NCBI RefSeq assembly: GCF_009671205.1 | Contig: NZ_CP045309.1 | Location: 2,232,001-2,296,000, forward strand | Source: Micromonospora terminaliae | GTDB taxonomy: Bacteria; Actinomycetota; Actinomycetes; Mycobacteriales; Micromonosporaceae | DNA: 64,000 nt | Direction of reading: 5' to 3' | Shown here: positions 25,635-34,262 of the stretch, piece by piece | Numbering within the stretch: position 1 is the stretch's first letter | Layout: each line of letters begins with the position of its first letter | Notes under the pieces: model-generated | Database searches by the model: none | Told to the model about the DNA's origin: nothing | The model's input: only the letters and a program-made list of their open reading frames with translations | Position numbers and translations under genes: made by a program

Positions 25635-25704
25635 CCGGACGGACCCCGTTGTGAGAGCGCGCGGAGCGGCGCCCGGCGGATGCCGGACGCCGCCCCGCCG
25701 CGCG

Positions 25705-26355
25705 TCAGGGCAGGTCGATCGGGCGCAGCACCCGGTCGACCGCGTGGGCGATCTGCTTGTTGCCCTTGTTGATGTCGTAGCGCACGACCCGGGCGTCGCG
25801 GTCGCTGGTGTCGGCGTCGACCAGCCGCACCTGCCGGCCGTACCAGCAGTGCCTGACGTCGACCTCGACGGTGGCGCCGAGCGCGGTGGTCAGCTCCGCC
25901 CCGTCGGCCTTGAGCGCCGCCTTGCGGTCGATCGTGGCGCCCGGCACCACGTGGTAGAGCAGCACGTCCTCCACGGTGTCCGTGCCGAGGCCGGCGACCG
26001 CGTCGAACGCCGCCCGCTCGCGGGGCAGCGTGCGGGCGTGGGTGATGTCGCGGACCAGCTCGCGGAACGCGTGGTCGTTGGGCACGAACGCGGTCAGCGG
26101 GACCGACCCGTCGGTCAGCACCTTGACCGGCGAGTCCGGCTTCGCCTGCAACACCGCGAGCACCGCCGCGGTCAGCACGTCGAAGTCCCGCGGGTTGCGG
26201 TCGAAGCCGCTGGTGTCGGCCGTGAGCACGGCGGCCAGCGAGCGAGTCCCGGACGGCGCGGTGGCCGCCTGCGCGGGCGCGGCGAGGGCGGTGGTGGCCA
26301 TGGCCGCAGCCGTGGCGCCCACCGCGACACGGGCGGCGACGCGAGACATGTTCAT
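25705..26355 (-). CDS. Secreted fasciclin-domain protein
   Basis: The 216-aa protein has an N-terminal signal peptide (hydrophobic core VAVGATAAAMATTALAAPAQA, cleaved after an A-x-A) and a single fasciclin (FAS1) domain. Characteristic blocks are SLAAVLTAD, the FVPNDHAFRELV box (H1-type) and VLLYHVVPGATI (H2-type), ending with VDRVLRPIDLP. FAS1 domains mediate adhesion or matrix interactions. It is monocistronic, and the divergent neighbour is a sensor kinase. Confidence 0.88.
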   Translation of the reverse strand: MNMSRVAARVAVGATAAAMATTALAAPAQAATAPSGTRSLAAVLTADTSGFDRNPRDFDVLTAAVLAVLQAKPDSPVKVLTDGSVPLTAFVPNDHAFRELVRDITHARTLPRERAAFDAVAGLGTDTVEDVLLYHVVPGATIDRKAALKADGAELTTALGATVEVDVRHCWYGRQVRLVDADTSDRDARVVRYDINKGNKQIAHAVDRVLRPIDLP

Positions 26356-26494
26356 GGGTTACGCCTTTCGTCGATGGACCCAAGCGGTGACTGTCGTCAC
26401 GACCCTTGTTCGCCGCGCGGGACCCGGACGGATGCACCCGAGAGAGCGTCACCGCCGCCCGCACCATCGCCGGGGCCGCCGCCGGCCGCTGCCG

Positions 26495-26500
26495 TACCTT
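26495..26500 (+). promoter_or_regulatory. -10 box of a leaderless histidine kinase transcript
   Basis: TACCTT fits TANNNT and ends 6 nt before the ATG at 26507. No Shine-Dalgarno is visible upstream, supporting a leaderless start and this choice of start codon. Confidence 0.45.
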
Positions 26501-26506
26501 GACGGC

Positions 26507-27685
26507 ATGGGACGACTCGAGCGGTGGCGCCGGGCCGCCGCCGCGCATCCGACGGTCGTCGACGCGCTGCCGGCCGCCGTGCTCTTCGCGGCGAGCCTCC
26601 TGCCGGTGAACCCACCCGGCGGCCCTCCGCGCGCCCCGCTCACGGCCGGCGCGGTGCTCCTCGCCCTGGTCGGCTCCGCGGCCCTGGTCCTCCGGCGCCG
26701 GCACCCGCTGCCGGTCCTCGCCGTGGTCACCGTCGTGGCGGCCACCGCGCTGCTCGCCCAGCAGGCCCGGGGACCGTTGGTGCTCACCGTGGCCCTGGCG
26801 GCGTACACGGTGGCCACCCGGACCGATCGGCGGACCGCCGTGGCGGCCGGCGCGGCCAGCGCCCTCCTGCTCGGCGCCTGCGCCGTCGTCGCGCTGGGCG
26901 TCGGCTGGCTCGATCCCGCCGTGGTGGTGCTGGTGCTCTGGTTCGGCGTGGCCGTCGCCGCCGGCGACGCGGTACGCAGCCGGCGCGCGTACGTGGCGGT
27001 GCTGGAGGAGCGGGCACGGCGGGCGGAGCAGACCCGCGAGGCGGAGGCCCGCCGCCGGGTCACCGAGGAGCGGCTGCGCATCGCCCGGGAGCTGCACGAC
27101 GTGGTGGCCCACCACATCGCGGTGATCAACGTGCAGGCCGGCGTGGCGGGGCACGTGCTGCGGCAGCGGCCGGACGCGGCCGAGGAGGCCCTCGGGCACG
27201 TACGCTCCGCCGCGCGGACCGTCCTCGACGAGATGGCCACCCTGCTCGGCGTCCTGCGCCGCCAGGAGGAGCCCGAATCCCCGACCGAACCCGCCCCCAG
27301 CCTGACCCGGCTCGACACCTTCGTCGACGGTTTCGCGGCCGGCCAGCCGGTGCGGTGGACGCTGAGCGGGCAGCCCCGCCCGCTGCCCAGCGCGGTCGAC
27401 GTAGCCGCGTACCGGATCATCCAGGAGTCGCTGACCAACGCCCATCGGCACGCCCCGGGCGCCCCCGTCATGGTCCACCTGCGCTACGCCCCGACCGGGC
27501 TCACCGTCGAGGTACGCGACCAGGGCGCCGGCGCGGGATCCGAACCGGGCGCCGGCCTCGGCCTGCTCGGCATGCGGGAACGCGCCGAGGCGGTGGGCGG
27601 CGCCTTCCACGCCGGCCCGCACCCCGACGGGGGCTTCGTGGTCCGCGCCGACCTGCCCGTCCCGCAGGACAAGGAGAACGCATGA
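26507..27685 (+). CDS. NarL-type sensor histidine kinase
   Basis: This 392-aa membrane kinase has about five N-terminal transmembrane helices without a large sensor domain, a short coiled stretch (EERARRAEQTREAEARRRV), a HisKA_3 domain with phospho-acceptor His in ARELHDVVAHHI, and an HATPase_c domain with the N box near ESLTNAHRHA and the G box GAGLGLLGMRERAEAVGG. It phosphorylates the response regulator encoded next, with which its stop overlaps (ATGA). The likely output is the adjacent ABC exporter. The start is supported by a leaderless-type promoter. Confidence 0.92.
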   Translation: MGRLERWRRAAAAHPTVVDALPAAVLFAASLLPVNPPGGPPRAPLTAGAVLLALVGSAALVLRRRHPLPVLAVVTVVAATALLAQQARGPLVLTVALAAYTVATRTDRRTAVAAGAASALLLGACAVVALGVGWLDPAVVVLVLWFGVAVAAGDAVRSRRAYVAVLEERARRAEQTREAEARRRVTEERLRIARELHDVVAHHIAVINVQAGVAGHVLRQRPDAAEEALGHVRSAARTVLDEMATLLGVLRRQEEPESPTEPAPSLTRLDTFVDGFAAGQPVRWTLSGQPRPLPSAVDVAAYRIIQESLTNAHRHAPGAPVMVHLRYAPTGLTVEVRDQGAGAGSEPGAGLGLLGMRERAEAVGGAFHAGPHPDGGFVVRADLPVPQDKENA

Positions 27686-28359
27686 CGGTCCGGGTGCTGC
27701 TCGCCGACGACCAGACCCTCATCCGCGCCGGATTCCGGGTGCTGATCGACTCGGCGCCCGACCTGACCGTGGTGGGGGAGGCGGCCACCGGCCGGGAGGC
27801 GGTCGCGCGGGCGCGCACCACGCGCGCCGACGTCGTGCTCATGGACATCCGCATGCCCGACCTGGACGGACTGGCCGCCACCCGCGAGATCACCGCCGAC
27901 GAGGACCTGGCGGGCGTACGCGTGCTCATCCTGACCACCTTCGAGGTCGACGAGTACGTCTTCGAGGCGCTCCGCGCCGGCGCCAGCGGCTTCCTCGGCA
28001 AGGGCGTGGAGCCGGGCGAACTGCTCGACGCCATCCGTACCGTCGCGGCCGGCGACGCCCTGCTGTCCCCGAAGGCCACCCGAGGGCTGATCGCTCGGTT
28101 CCTGGCCCAGCCCGAGCCGGAGCCGCCGGCCAGCCCGGACCGGCTGCGGGCGCTCACCGACCGGGAACGGGAGGTGCTGACGCTGGTCGCCACGGGGCTG
28201 AGCAACGAGCAGATCGCCCAGCGGCTGGTGGTGTCCCCGCTCACCGCCAAGACCCATGTGAACCGGGCCATGGCCAAGCTCGGCGCGCGGGACCGGGCAC
28301 AGCTCGTGGTGTTCGCCTACCAGACCGGGCTCGTCCGGGCGGACCCGCCGACGCAGTAG
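27682..28359 (+). CDS. NarL/LuxR-family response regulator
   Basis: This 225-aa regulator has a receiver domain with acidic residues in LLADDQ, phospho-acceptor Asp in VVLMDIRMP, Thr in LTTF and Lys in FLGKGV, followed by a LuxR HTH (LTDREREVLTLVATGLSNEQ, then LVVSPLTAKTHVNRAMAKLG). It overlaps the kinase gene by 4 bp after an AAGGAG site. It probably activates the downstream ABC transporter. Confidence 0.93.
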   Translation: MTVRVLLADDQTLIRAGFRVLIDSAPDLTVVGEAATGREAVARARTTRADVVLMDIRMPDLDGLAATREITADEDLAGVRVLILTTFEVDEYVFEALRAGASGFLGKGVEPGELLDAIRTVAAGDALLSPKATRGLIARFLAQPEPEPPASPDRLRALTDREREVLTLVATGLSNEQIAQRLVVSPLTAKTHVNRAMAKLGARDRAQLVVFAYQTGLVRADPPTQ

Positions 28360-28450
28360 GGCGACGGTCGGCGTACCGCGGCCGCGGTACGCGCAGGTGT
28401 CCGCGCCTGGCCGACGCGGCGGCCGACGTACGCGGGCGACGGTTGGTCAC

Positions 28451-29371
28451 ATGATCGAAGTGACCGGACTCAGCAAGCGCTACGGCGACAAGCTCGCCGT
28501 GGACTCCCTGACCTTCCAGGTCAGACCAGGCACCGTCACCGGCTTCCTGGGCCCCAACGGGGCCGGGAAGTCCACCACCATGCGGATGATCCTCGGCCTG
28601 GACGCCCCGACCGCCGGCACCGCGACGGTGAACGGCCGGCCCTACGCCGACCACCCCGCCCCGCTGCGGGAGATCGGCGCCCTGCTGGAGGCGAAGGCGG
28701 TGCACACCGGCCGATCCGCCCGTAACCACCTGCTCGCCCTGGCCGCGACGCACGGCATCGGCCGCCACCGGGTCGACGAGGTGATCGACCTGGTCGGCCT
28801 GCACGAGGTGGCCGGCAAACGGGCCGGCGGCTTCTCGCTCGGCATGGGCCAGCGGCTGGGCATCGCCGCCGCGCTGCTGGGCGACCCACGCGTGGTGATG
28901 CTCGACGAGCCGGTCAACGGCCTCGACCCGGACGGCATCCGGTGGATCCGCGACCTGCTCAAGGGCCTCGCCGCCGAGGGACGGACCGTCTTCGTCTCCT
29001 CCCACCTGATGAGTGAGATGGCGCAGACCGCCGAGCACCTGATCGTGGTGGGCCGCGGCCGGCTGATCGCCGACGTCTCCCTCGCCGAGTTCACCCGCCG
29101 GGCCTCCCGCGCCACCGTCCGCGTCCGCTCGCCGCAAGCCACCGCGCTGCGCGACGTGCTGGCCGGGCCGACGGTGGCGATCACCGGCGGCGAGCCGGGC
29201 CTGCTGGAGGTCACCGGCCTGACCCGGGAGCAGGTCGGCGAACGGGCGGCGGCGGCCGGCCTCACCCTGCACGAGCTCTCCGCCACCGAGGCCTCCCTGG
29301 AGGAGGCGTTCATGACCATGACCCGAGACGCCGTCGAGTACGCCGGCACCTCCGAGGGGAACCCGCGATGA
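28451..29371 (+). CDS. ABC transporter ATP-binding protein (DrrA-type)
   Basis: This 306-aa ATPase has Walker A GPNGAGKST, signature FSLGMGQR (LSxGQ-like), Walker B VVMLDEP and a switch His in SSHLMSE. The C-terminal extension is typical of export ATPases for drugs or lantibiotics. The ATG at 28451 begins MIEVTGLSKRYG. It overlaps the permease gene by 4 bp and follows the two-component genes by about 90 bp, so it probably belongs to their regulon. Confidence 0.92.
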   Translation: MIEVTGLSKRYGDKLAVDSLTFQVRPGTVTGFLGPNGAGKSTTMRMILGLDAPTAGTATVNGRPYADHPAPLREIGALLEAKAVHTGRSARNHLLALAATHGIGRHRVDEVIDLVGLHEVAGKRAGGFSLGMGQRLGIAAALLGDPRVVMLDEPVNGLDPDGIRWIRDLLKGLAAEGRTVFVSSHLMSEMAQTAEHLIVVGRGRLIADVSLAEFTRRASRATVRVRSPQATALRDVLAGPTVAITGGEPGLLEVTGLTREQVGERAAAAGLTLHELSATEASLEEAFMTMTRDAVEYAGTSEGNPR

Positions 29372-30195
29372 CCACGACCGCCACCCTGCCCGCCACCATC
29401 CCCACCGACGCCCGGGTCACCGGCCTCCGGGTGGTCCGCGCCGAATGGATCAAGTTCCGTTCACTGCGGTCCTCCCTGATCATGCTGGCCGCCACCGTGG
29501 TCGTCTTCGCCGCGCTCGGCCTCGGCTTCTCGGCGTTCCTGGCCGACGCCACCATCGAGCCCGGCACCCCCGCACCGCCCGGCGGGCCGTCCTCCCTCGA
29601 CTCGCTCGGCGCGAGCCTCGGCGGAGTCAACCTCGCCCAGCTGCTCATCGGCACCCTGGGCGTGCTGCTGGCCGCGGGGGAGTACTCCACCGGCATGATC
29701 CGCTCCTCGCTCGCCGCGGTACCCCGGCGCTGGCCGGTGCTCGCCGGCAAGGTCACGGTCCTGGCCGGCGTGTCCCTCACCGTGCTCGTGCCGACCGTGC
29801 TGCTCACCTTCCTCGGCGGGCAGACGCTGCTGGGCGACAAGGCCATCTCCCTCGCCGACGACGGTGCGCTCCGGGCGGTCCTCGGCGCCGCGGCCTACCT
29901 GACCGGGGTCGGCGTGCTCGGCCTGGCGCTCGGCTCGTTGCTGCGGAACACCGCCGGCGCGCTGACCAGCGTGGTGGCCCTGCTGCTGGTCGTGCCCGGG
30001 GTGGTCTCCCTGCTGCCGGAGACCTGGTCGGAGGCGGTCTCGCCCTACCTGCCCTCCAACGCCGGTCAGGCGGTGATGACCGTCGGGGCCCACCCGGACC
30101 TGCTGACTCCGGGAGCCGGGGCGGCCGTCCTCCTGGCGTGGCTGGTGGCTCTCGTCGGCGCCGCCGTCGTCCTGCTGCGCCGCCGCGACGCCTGA
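29368..30195 (+). CDS. ABC-2-type transporter permease
   Basis: This 275-aa membrane protein has about six helices, starting with a cytoplasmic segment and the WIKFRSLRSS motif common in ABC-2 permeases before helix 1. An extracytoplasmic loop follows helix 1, and a central GEYSTGMIRSSLAAVPRR segment is typical. It partners with the preceding ATPase (ATGA overlap). Substrate unknown; possibly lipids or an antimicrobial compound, given control by a NarL-type pair. Confidence 0.88.
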   Translation: MTTTATLPATIPTDARVTGLRVVRAEWIKFRSLRSSLIMLAATVVVFAALGLGFSAFLADATIEPGTPAPPGGPSSLDSLGASLGGVNLAQLLIGTLGVLLAAGEYSTGMIRSSLAAVPRRWPVLAGKVTVLAGVSLTVLVPTVLLTFLGGQTLLGDKAISLADDGALRAVLGAAAYLTGVGVLGLALGSLLRNTAGALTSVVALLLVVPGVVSLLPETWSEAVSPYLPSNAGQAVMTVGAHPDLLTPGAGAAVLLAWLVALVGAAVVLLRRRDA

Positions 30196-30308
30196 GCGGT
30201 GGAAGGTGGCGGGTCGCGTACGCCATCGGTCGTTCGATCATTGTCGACGCCGGCCCGCTGCCGTACGCTCGTGCTCGGCCCGCCCTCACGGTCCTGTGAG
30301 GAGCAGTC

Positions 30309-31562
30309 ATGCCCTTGAACCGCCTGCTGACCCTGGGGGTCGGCGTCTGCGCGGTCGCCACGCTCACCCTACCGGCCGCGTCCGCGTCGGCCGCACCGTC
30401 CACCCATCGCACCGGCGGCAGCCTGGTGCTCGTCGGCGGCGCCCTCGCCGACGACAACAGCGAGATCTACGGCGACATCGTCCGGCTGGCCGGCGGCCCC
30501 GGAAAGGCCCGCATAGGCATCGTCACCGCCGCCGCCCCGGTGCCCGCCGAGGACCCCGACGCCGACACCCCCGACTGCAACAACAGCGTCTGCAACGGCG
30601 ACTACTACGCGGACCTGTTTCGGACCTACGGCGTGGCCGACGCCCAGTGGATCCCCATCGACCTGGACCACCCGGCCGCGGCCGACGACCCGGCCGTGGT
30701 CCGGCAGATCGAGTCGATGACCGGCTTCTTCTTCGGCGGCGGAGACCAGTACCGCTACGTCACGACCATGACGCGCGGTGCGCCGCAGCGCGACAGTGCG
30801 GCGCTTGCCGCCATCCGGCGCAAGCTGCGGCACGGAGCGGTGGTCGCCGGCACCAGCGCCGGCGCCCAGATCATGGCCGGTCGGGACATGATCACCGGCG
30901 GTTCCACCGAGCCGGGACTTCGCGACGGCGCGAAGCCCGGCTACTTCGACGACCCGGGCGTGCTCGGCTACCTGCCGCACGGCGGGTTCGGCTTCTTCAC
31001 CGCCGGCCTGGTCGACACCCACTTCTCCCGCCGGGGCCGGGAGGCGCGCTCCATCCGGCTGGCCTCGGACACCCACCACCAGCGGGTGTTCGGGCTCGAC
31101 GAGAACACCGCCCTGGAGGTCACCGGCGTCGGCGGGCGCGCCCAGTCCCTGCGGGTGCTCGGGCAGCGCGGCGTCAGCGTGCTCGACCTGCGCCGCGCCC
31201 GGGTGACCGACCACGGCGGCGTGTGGGGCATCGAGGGCGTGCGGTGGAGCCGGCTCACCGCCGGGGACGCCTACCGGGCCGCCGGGTGGCGCACCGTGGT
31301 GGCCGCCGGCAAGCCGGCCGTCACCCCGGCGGACGGGCCGTGCGATGTCGCGCCCTCGACGGACGTCTTCTACGACTACGCCATGGTCGGGCTGGTCGAG
31401 GGGCTGGCCGCGCGGCGCGGCTGCGCGTCGGTCGGCGGCACCTCGTACGAGAAGAACCCGCAGTGGGAGGCCCACCTGACCCCGGGGGCCGGCTTCGCGG
31501 CGTACCGGGGGCAGACGGCGACCACCTTCACCGGCGTGGTGATCGGTATCGCCCCCGCCTGA
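30309..31562 (+). CDS. Secreted cyanophycinase-family serine exopeptidase (1)
   Basis: Cyanophycinases cut multi-L-arginyl-poly-L-aspartate into beta-Asp-Arg dipeptides. This 417-aa protein has a signal peptide (hydrophobic core then PAASASAAP), so it is extracellular. The peptidase S51 fold shows LVLVGGALAD, FFFGGGDQYRYV, nucleophile Ser in VAGTSAGAQIMAG near residue 185, His in VDTHFSRRGR, and Glu in FGLDENTAL. All triad positions are filled. The RBS is GAGGAG. A 21-bp hairpin terminator follows. It is likely the first enzyme of a cyanophycin locus with a second cyanophycinase, an RpiR regulator and a transporter. Confidence 0.88.
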   Translation: MPLNRLLTLGVGVCAVATLTLPAASASAAPSTHRTGGSLVLVGGALADDNSEIYGDIVRLAGGPGKARIGIVTAAAPVPAEDPDADTPDCNNSVCNGDYYADLFRTYGVADAQWIPIDLDHPAAADDPAVVRQIESMTGFFFGGGDQYRYVTTMTRGAPQRDSAALAAIRRKLRHGAVVAGTSAGAQIMAGRDMITGGSTEPGLRDGAKPGYFDDPGVLGYLPHGGFGFFTAGLVDTHFSRRGREARSIRLASDTHHQRVFGLDENTALEVTGVGGRAQSLRVLGQRGVSVLDLRRARVTDHGGVWGIEGVRWSRLTAGDAYRAAGWRTVVAAGKPAVTPADGPCDVAPSTDVFYDYAMVGLVEGLAARRGCASVGGTSYEKNPQWEAHLTPGAGFAAYRGQTATTFTGVVIGIAPA

Positions 31563-31584
31563 CCGGACCGACCTCCGCCGTCCT

Positions 31585-31633
31585 GACCCGGCGGCGCGCT
31601 CCCGCCCCCGTTGCGGGAGCGCGCCGCCGGGTC
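31585..31633 (+). terminator. Strong hairpin terminator
   Basis: A perfect 21-bp GC-rich stem (31585-31605 with 31613-31633) and a 7-nt loop lie 22 bp after the first cyanophycinase stop. There is no T-tract, as usual in actinomycetes. Confidence 0.75.
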
Positions 31634-31675
31634 GGTGTCGTTCCGGCCCGGATCATCGTCGGCCGACGCGGAACT

Positions 31676-31728
31676 GTAACAGAGGTTACTTATTGAGACT
31701 TGTGATTAACAGCTGTAACTTCTGTTTC
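31676..31728. promoter_or_regulatory. GTAAC-N4-GTTAC operator pair
   Basis: GTAAC-AGAG-GTTAC lies at 31676-31689 and a degenerate copy GTAAC-TTCT-GTTTC at 31715-31728, 39 bp apart, in an unusually AT-rich stretch before the second cyanophycinase gene. The same box occurs before the transporter operon at 34205-34218. MurR/RpiR regulators bind palindromes of this general kind, so the linked RpiR protein is the likely ligand. Confidence 0.6.
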
Positions 31729-31756
31729 ATCGATCCGTGGCCCCCCGGAGGTGCCC

Positions 31757-33184
31757 ATGTCCCGTGCCCGCAACCCCCGCCGACTCACGCTGGTGGCGGC
31801 CTCCGCCGCGCTCCTCACCCTCGCCCCGATCGGGGTCACCGCCGCCCACGCCCAGGTCACCCGGGTCCGGCAGGGCAGCGCCACCGACGCGAGCCGGACG
31901 GCCTGGTCCGGCCCGGCGTACACCATGAACGGCTCGGGCGGGATCGTCACCGCGACGATGAGCCGGGCGGTCGACGCCATCCGCGGCGGCACCGGCGCGA
32001 TCGACGTGGTGGTCGTGGCCGGCTCCGGCTCCGGGACCCCGGAGTGCGACGTCATCACCCCGCTGACCGGCGTCAACTCCTGCACGACGCTCACCCTGAC
32101 CGCCGCCCGGGACGGCAACGACAGCCAGGTCAACACCGACATCCGCAACGCCGAGTTCGTCTACTTCGCCGGCGGCGACCAGTGCAACTACGTGGCCTGG
32201 AAGGGCACGGCGCTGGAGGTGTCGGTGGAGTCGGTGGTCGCCAAGGGCGGCGGGGTCGGCGGCGGCAGCGCGGGCCACCACGTGAACAGCGACATCGTGT
32301 ACGACGCCTGCACCGCGAGCGCCACCTCGGCGACGGCGCTGGCCAACCCGTACGACCGATCGCTGACCTTCACCACCGGCATGTTCCGCTGGCCGAACTA
32401 CGCCGACACGATCAACGACTCGCACTTCGTCACCCGCGACCGGATGGGCCGCACCATGGCGTTCGTGGCGCGGGCCGTGAAGGACGGCCGGACCAGTGGC
32501 GGCAGGGCCTGGGGCGTCGGCGTCGAGGAGGGCGCTTCGCTCTACATCGACCGCAACGGCCTGGCCACGTTGAGCGGACCCAGCGCGTACGTCGTGCTCG
32601 GCGACCACCAGCCCGAGGTCGCCGTCTCGGGCCAGCCGCTCACCTACACGAACTTCAAGATCTGGAAGCTGACCAGTGGTCAGACCTACGACTTCGCCAA
32701 CCGTCCCACCTGCGGCTACTACCTCAAGAGCGTGCGGGCCGGGGTGCCCGACGGCAGCCTCTACAGCGGCACGCCGGTCACCGACTGCTCGTCGACGCCG
32801 CCACCCTCCGGCGGGTCCGCCTACGCCGAGGTCGAGCCGAACGACTCGCGCACGGCCGCCAACGTCATCACCGCGCTGACGTACCCGGCGACCGTCACGG
32901 GCGACATGAAGAGCAGCACCGACCGGGACTACTTCGCCCTGACCCTCGCAAGTGGGCAGACGCTCACGGCCGCCTGCGCGATCCCCACCGCCTACGACGC
33001 CGACCTCTACCTGCTCAGCTCCAACGGAAGCACGCTGACCCGGTCGGTGAACGACGGCGCCGGCACCGACGAGTCGGTCACCCTGACCCGGACGGCGTCC
33101 GGCTCGGCGACCTACTACCTCGACCTGGAGGCGTACTCCGGCTCCGGCGCCGCCGACTACTCCTGCACCCTCACCCGGTCCTGA
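31757..33184 (+). CDS. Secreted cyanophycinase with C-terminal PPC domain (2)
   Basis: This protein of about 475 aa has a signal peptide ending near AHAQ, an S51 peptidase domain and a C-terminal pre-peptidase (PPC) beta-sandwich of about 115 residues that starts at YAEVEPNDSRTAANVI. Catalytic landmarks are FVYFAGGDQCNYV, Ser in VGGGSAGHHV, His in INDSHFVTRD and Glu in VGVEEGASLYI. The PPC domain may bind insoluble cyanophycin or be removed on secretion. The ATG at 31757 follows GGAGG by 6 nt. It is preceded by two RpiR-type boxes and followed by a strong terminator. It is a paralogue of the upstream enzyme but clearly diverged. Confidence 0.87.
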   Translation: MSRARNPRRLTLVAASAALLTLAPIGVTAAHAQVTRVRQGSATDASRTAWSGPAYTMNGSGGIVTATMSRAVDAIRGGTGAIDVVVVAGSGSGTPECDVITPLTGVNSCTTLTLTAARDGNDSQVNTDIRNAEFVYFAGGDQCNYVAWKGTALEVSVESVVAKGGGVGGGSAGHHVNSDIVYDACTASATSATALANPYDRSLTFTTGMFRWPNYADTINDSHFVTRDRMGRTMAFVARAVKDGRTSGGRAWGVGVEEGASLYIDRNGLATLSGPSAYVVLGDHQPEVAVSGQPLTYTNFKIWKLTSGQTYDFANRPTCGYYLKSVRAGVPDGSLYSGTPVTDCSSTPPPSGGSAYAEVEPNDSRTAANVITALTYPATVTGDMKSSTDRDYFALTLASGQTLTAACAIPTAYDADLYLLSSNGSTLTRSVNDGAGTDESVTLTRTASGSATYYLDLEAYSGSGAADYSCTLTRS

Positions 33185-33200
33185 CCCGGCATCCCCCATC

Positions 33201-33238
33201 GGCCGTGGGGCGGGGCACCGCCGTCCCGCCCCACGGCC
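33201..33238 (+). terminator. Hairpin terminator after second cyanophycinase
   Basis: A perfect 14-bp stem (33201-33214 with 33225-33238) and a 10-nt loop lie 16 bp after the stop codon. A second 10-bp hairpin follows at 33241-33267. Confidence 0.75.
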
Positions 33239-33240
33239 TT

Positions 33241-33276
33241 GCCGTCCCGGGCGCATCCCGGGACGGCCGTTAGGCT
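33241..33276 (+). promoter_or_regulatory. Hairpin and leaderless promoter of rpiR gene
   Basis: The hairpin GCCGTCCCGG / CCGGGACGGC (33241-33267) abuts TAGGCT (33271-33276), a TANNNT box 6 nt before the GTG start at 33283. This suggests independent, leaderless transcription of the regulator. The hairpin may add termination or act as an operator. Confidence 0.5.
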
Positions 33277-33282
33277 CGGCGC

Positions 33283-34167
33283 GTGTCGAATCCCGATCCT
33301 GTCGAGGAACCCCACGGCGTGGGCGTCGCCGCGCTGGTCCGCCAGCGGCTCGGCGAGTGCAGCCCGGCCGAACGCCGGGTCGCCCGCGCCCTGCTCGCCT
33401 CCTACCCGGCCGCCGGGCTGGGCACGGTCGCGGCGCTGGCCGAGCGTGCCGAGGTGAGCGCCCCGACGGTGCTGCGCTTCCTGTCCCGGCTCGGCTTCGG
33501 CGGCTACCCCGAGTTCCAGCGGGCGCTGCGGGAGGAACTGGCCGAGCGGGAGACCTCACCGCTGACGGCGTACCGGGCGGCCGAGCGCACCGGCGCGCCA
33601 CCGGAGGGCGCGCTGCCCCGGGCCGCCGCGACGCTGCCCGAGGCGGTGGCCGGGACGCTCGCCGAGCTGCCGCAGGGTGAGCTGGACGCCGCCGTACGCC
33701 TCTTCGCCGACCAGCAGCTGCGGGTCACCGCGGCCGGCGGCCGTTTCTCCGCGCTGCTCGCCCACTACCTGGTGCTGCACCTCATGCAGGTACGTGGCAA
33801 CAGCCGGCTGCTCCCGGCCAGCCCCGTGGAGCGCACCGACATGCTGGTCGACGTGGGGCGGCGCGATCTGGTCGTGCTCTTCGACTTCCGTCGCTACGAG
33901 GAGGCGACCCTGGCGCTGGCCCGGAACGTCACGGCGCGGGGCGCCAAGGTGGTGCTCTTCACCGACCGGTGGCTGTCCCCGGTCGCCGGCCTCGCCGAGG
34001 TGGTGCTGCCCAGCCGGGTCGACTCGCCCTCGCCGTACGACAGCTTCGCCCCGACCCTGGCGCTGGTGGAGACCCTGGTCGCGGCGCTGATCGACCGGCT
34101 CGGGCCGGTGGCGGGCGCCCGGCTCAAGGCCATGGAGGCGGCGCAGCAGGCCTTCGGGGAGGACTGA
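33283..34167 (+). CDS. MurR/RpiR-family transcriptional regulator
   Basis: The 294-aa regulator has an N-terminal HTH_6 domain (GTVAALAERAEVSAPTVLRF, then LSRLGFGGYPEFQRAL) and a C-terminal SIS domain (about residues 130-270) that in this family binds phosphosugars or other small ligands. It sits between the second cyanophycinase and the amino-acid transporter genes, both of which carry GTAAC-N4-GTTAC boxes. It therefore probably represses both until a degradation product (for example beta-Asp-Arg, Arg or Asp) is present. The GTG start is leaderless. Its ligand is inferred only from neighbours. Confidence 0.9.
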   Translation: MSNPDPVEEPHGVGVAALVRQRLGECSPAERRVARALLASYPAAGLGTVAALAERAEVSAPTVLRFLSRLGFGGYPEFQRALREELAERETSPLTAYRAAERTGAPPEGALPRAAATLPEAVAGTLAELPQGELDAAVRLFADQQLRVTAAGGRFSALLAHYLVLHLMQVRGNSRLLPASPVERTDMLVDVGRRDLVVLFDFRRYEEATLALARNVTARGAKVVLFTDRWLSPVAGLAEVVLPSRVDSPSPYDSFAPTLALVETLVAALIDRLGPVAGARLKAMEAAQQAFGED

Positions 34168-34174
34168 CCCCGAC

Positions 34175-34218
34175 GTTACAGAAAATTGTAATCTCGCCGA
34201 GACCGTAACGTCAGTTAC
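34175..34218. promoter_or_regulatory. Operator boxes before transporter operon
   Basis: TTACA-GAAAAT-TGTAA (34176-34191) and GTAAC-GTCA-GTTAC (34205-34218) lie between the rpiR stop and the binding-protein gene, 45-90 bp before its ATG. The second matches exactly the architecture of the box before the second cyanophycinase. Confidence 0.6.
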
Positions 34219-34262
34219 AGTCCGGGGGCTGGTTGACACCTGGCCCCCGGAAGGACACCCCC

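Noticed and set aside
25625..27622. 665-codon minus-strand open frame
   Set aside because: It runs antisense through the histidine kinase and in another frame through the fasciclin gene, with no family and low complexity.
31693..33273. 526-codon plus-strand frame over the second cyanophycinase
   Set aside because: It is a shifted frame, very rich in Arg/His/Gly; the real frame has signal peptide, S51 motifs and a PPC domain.
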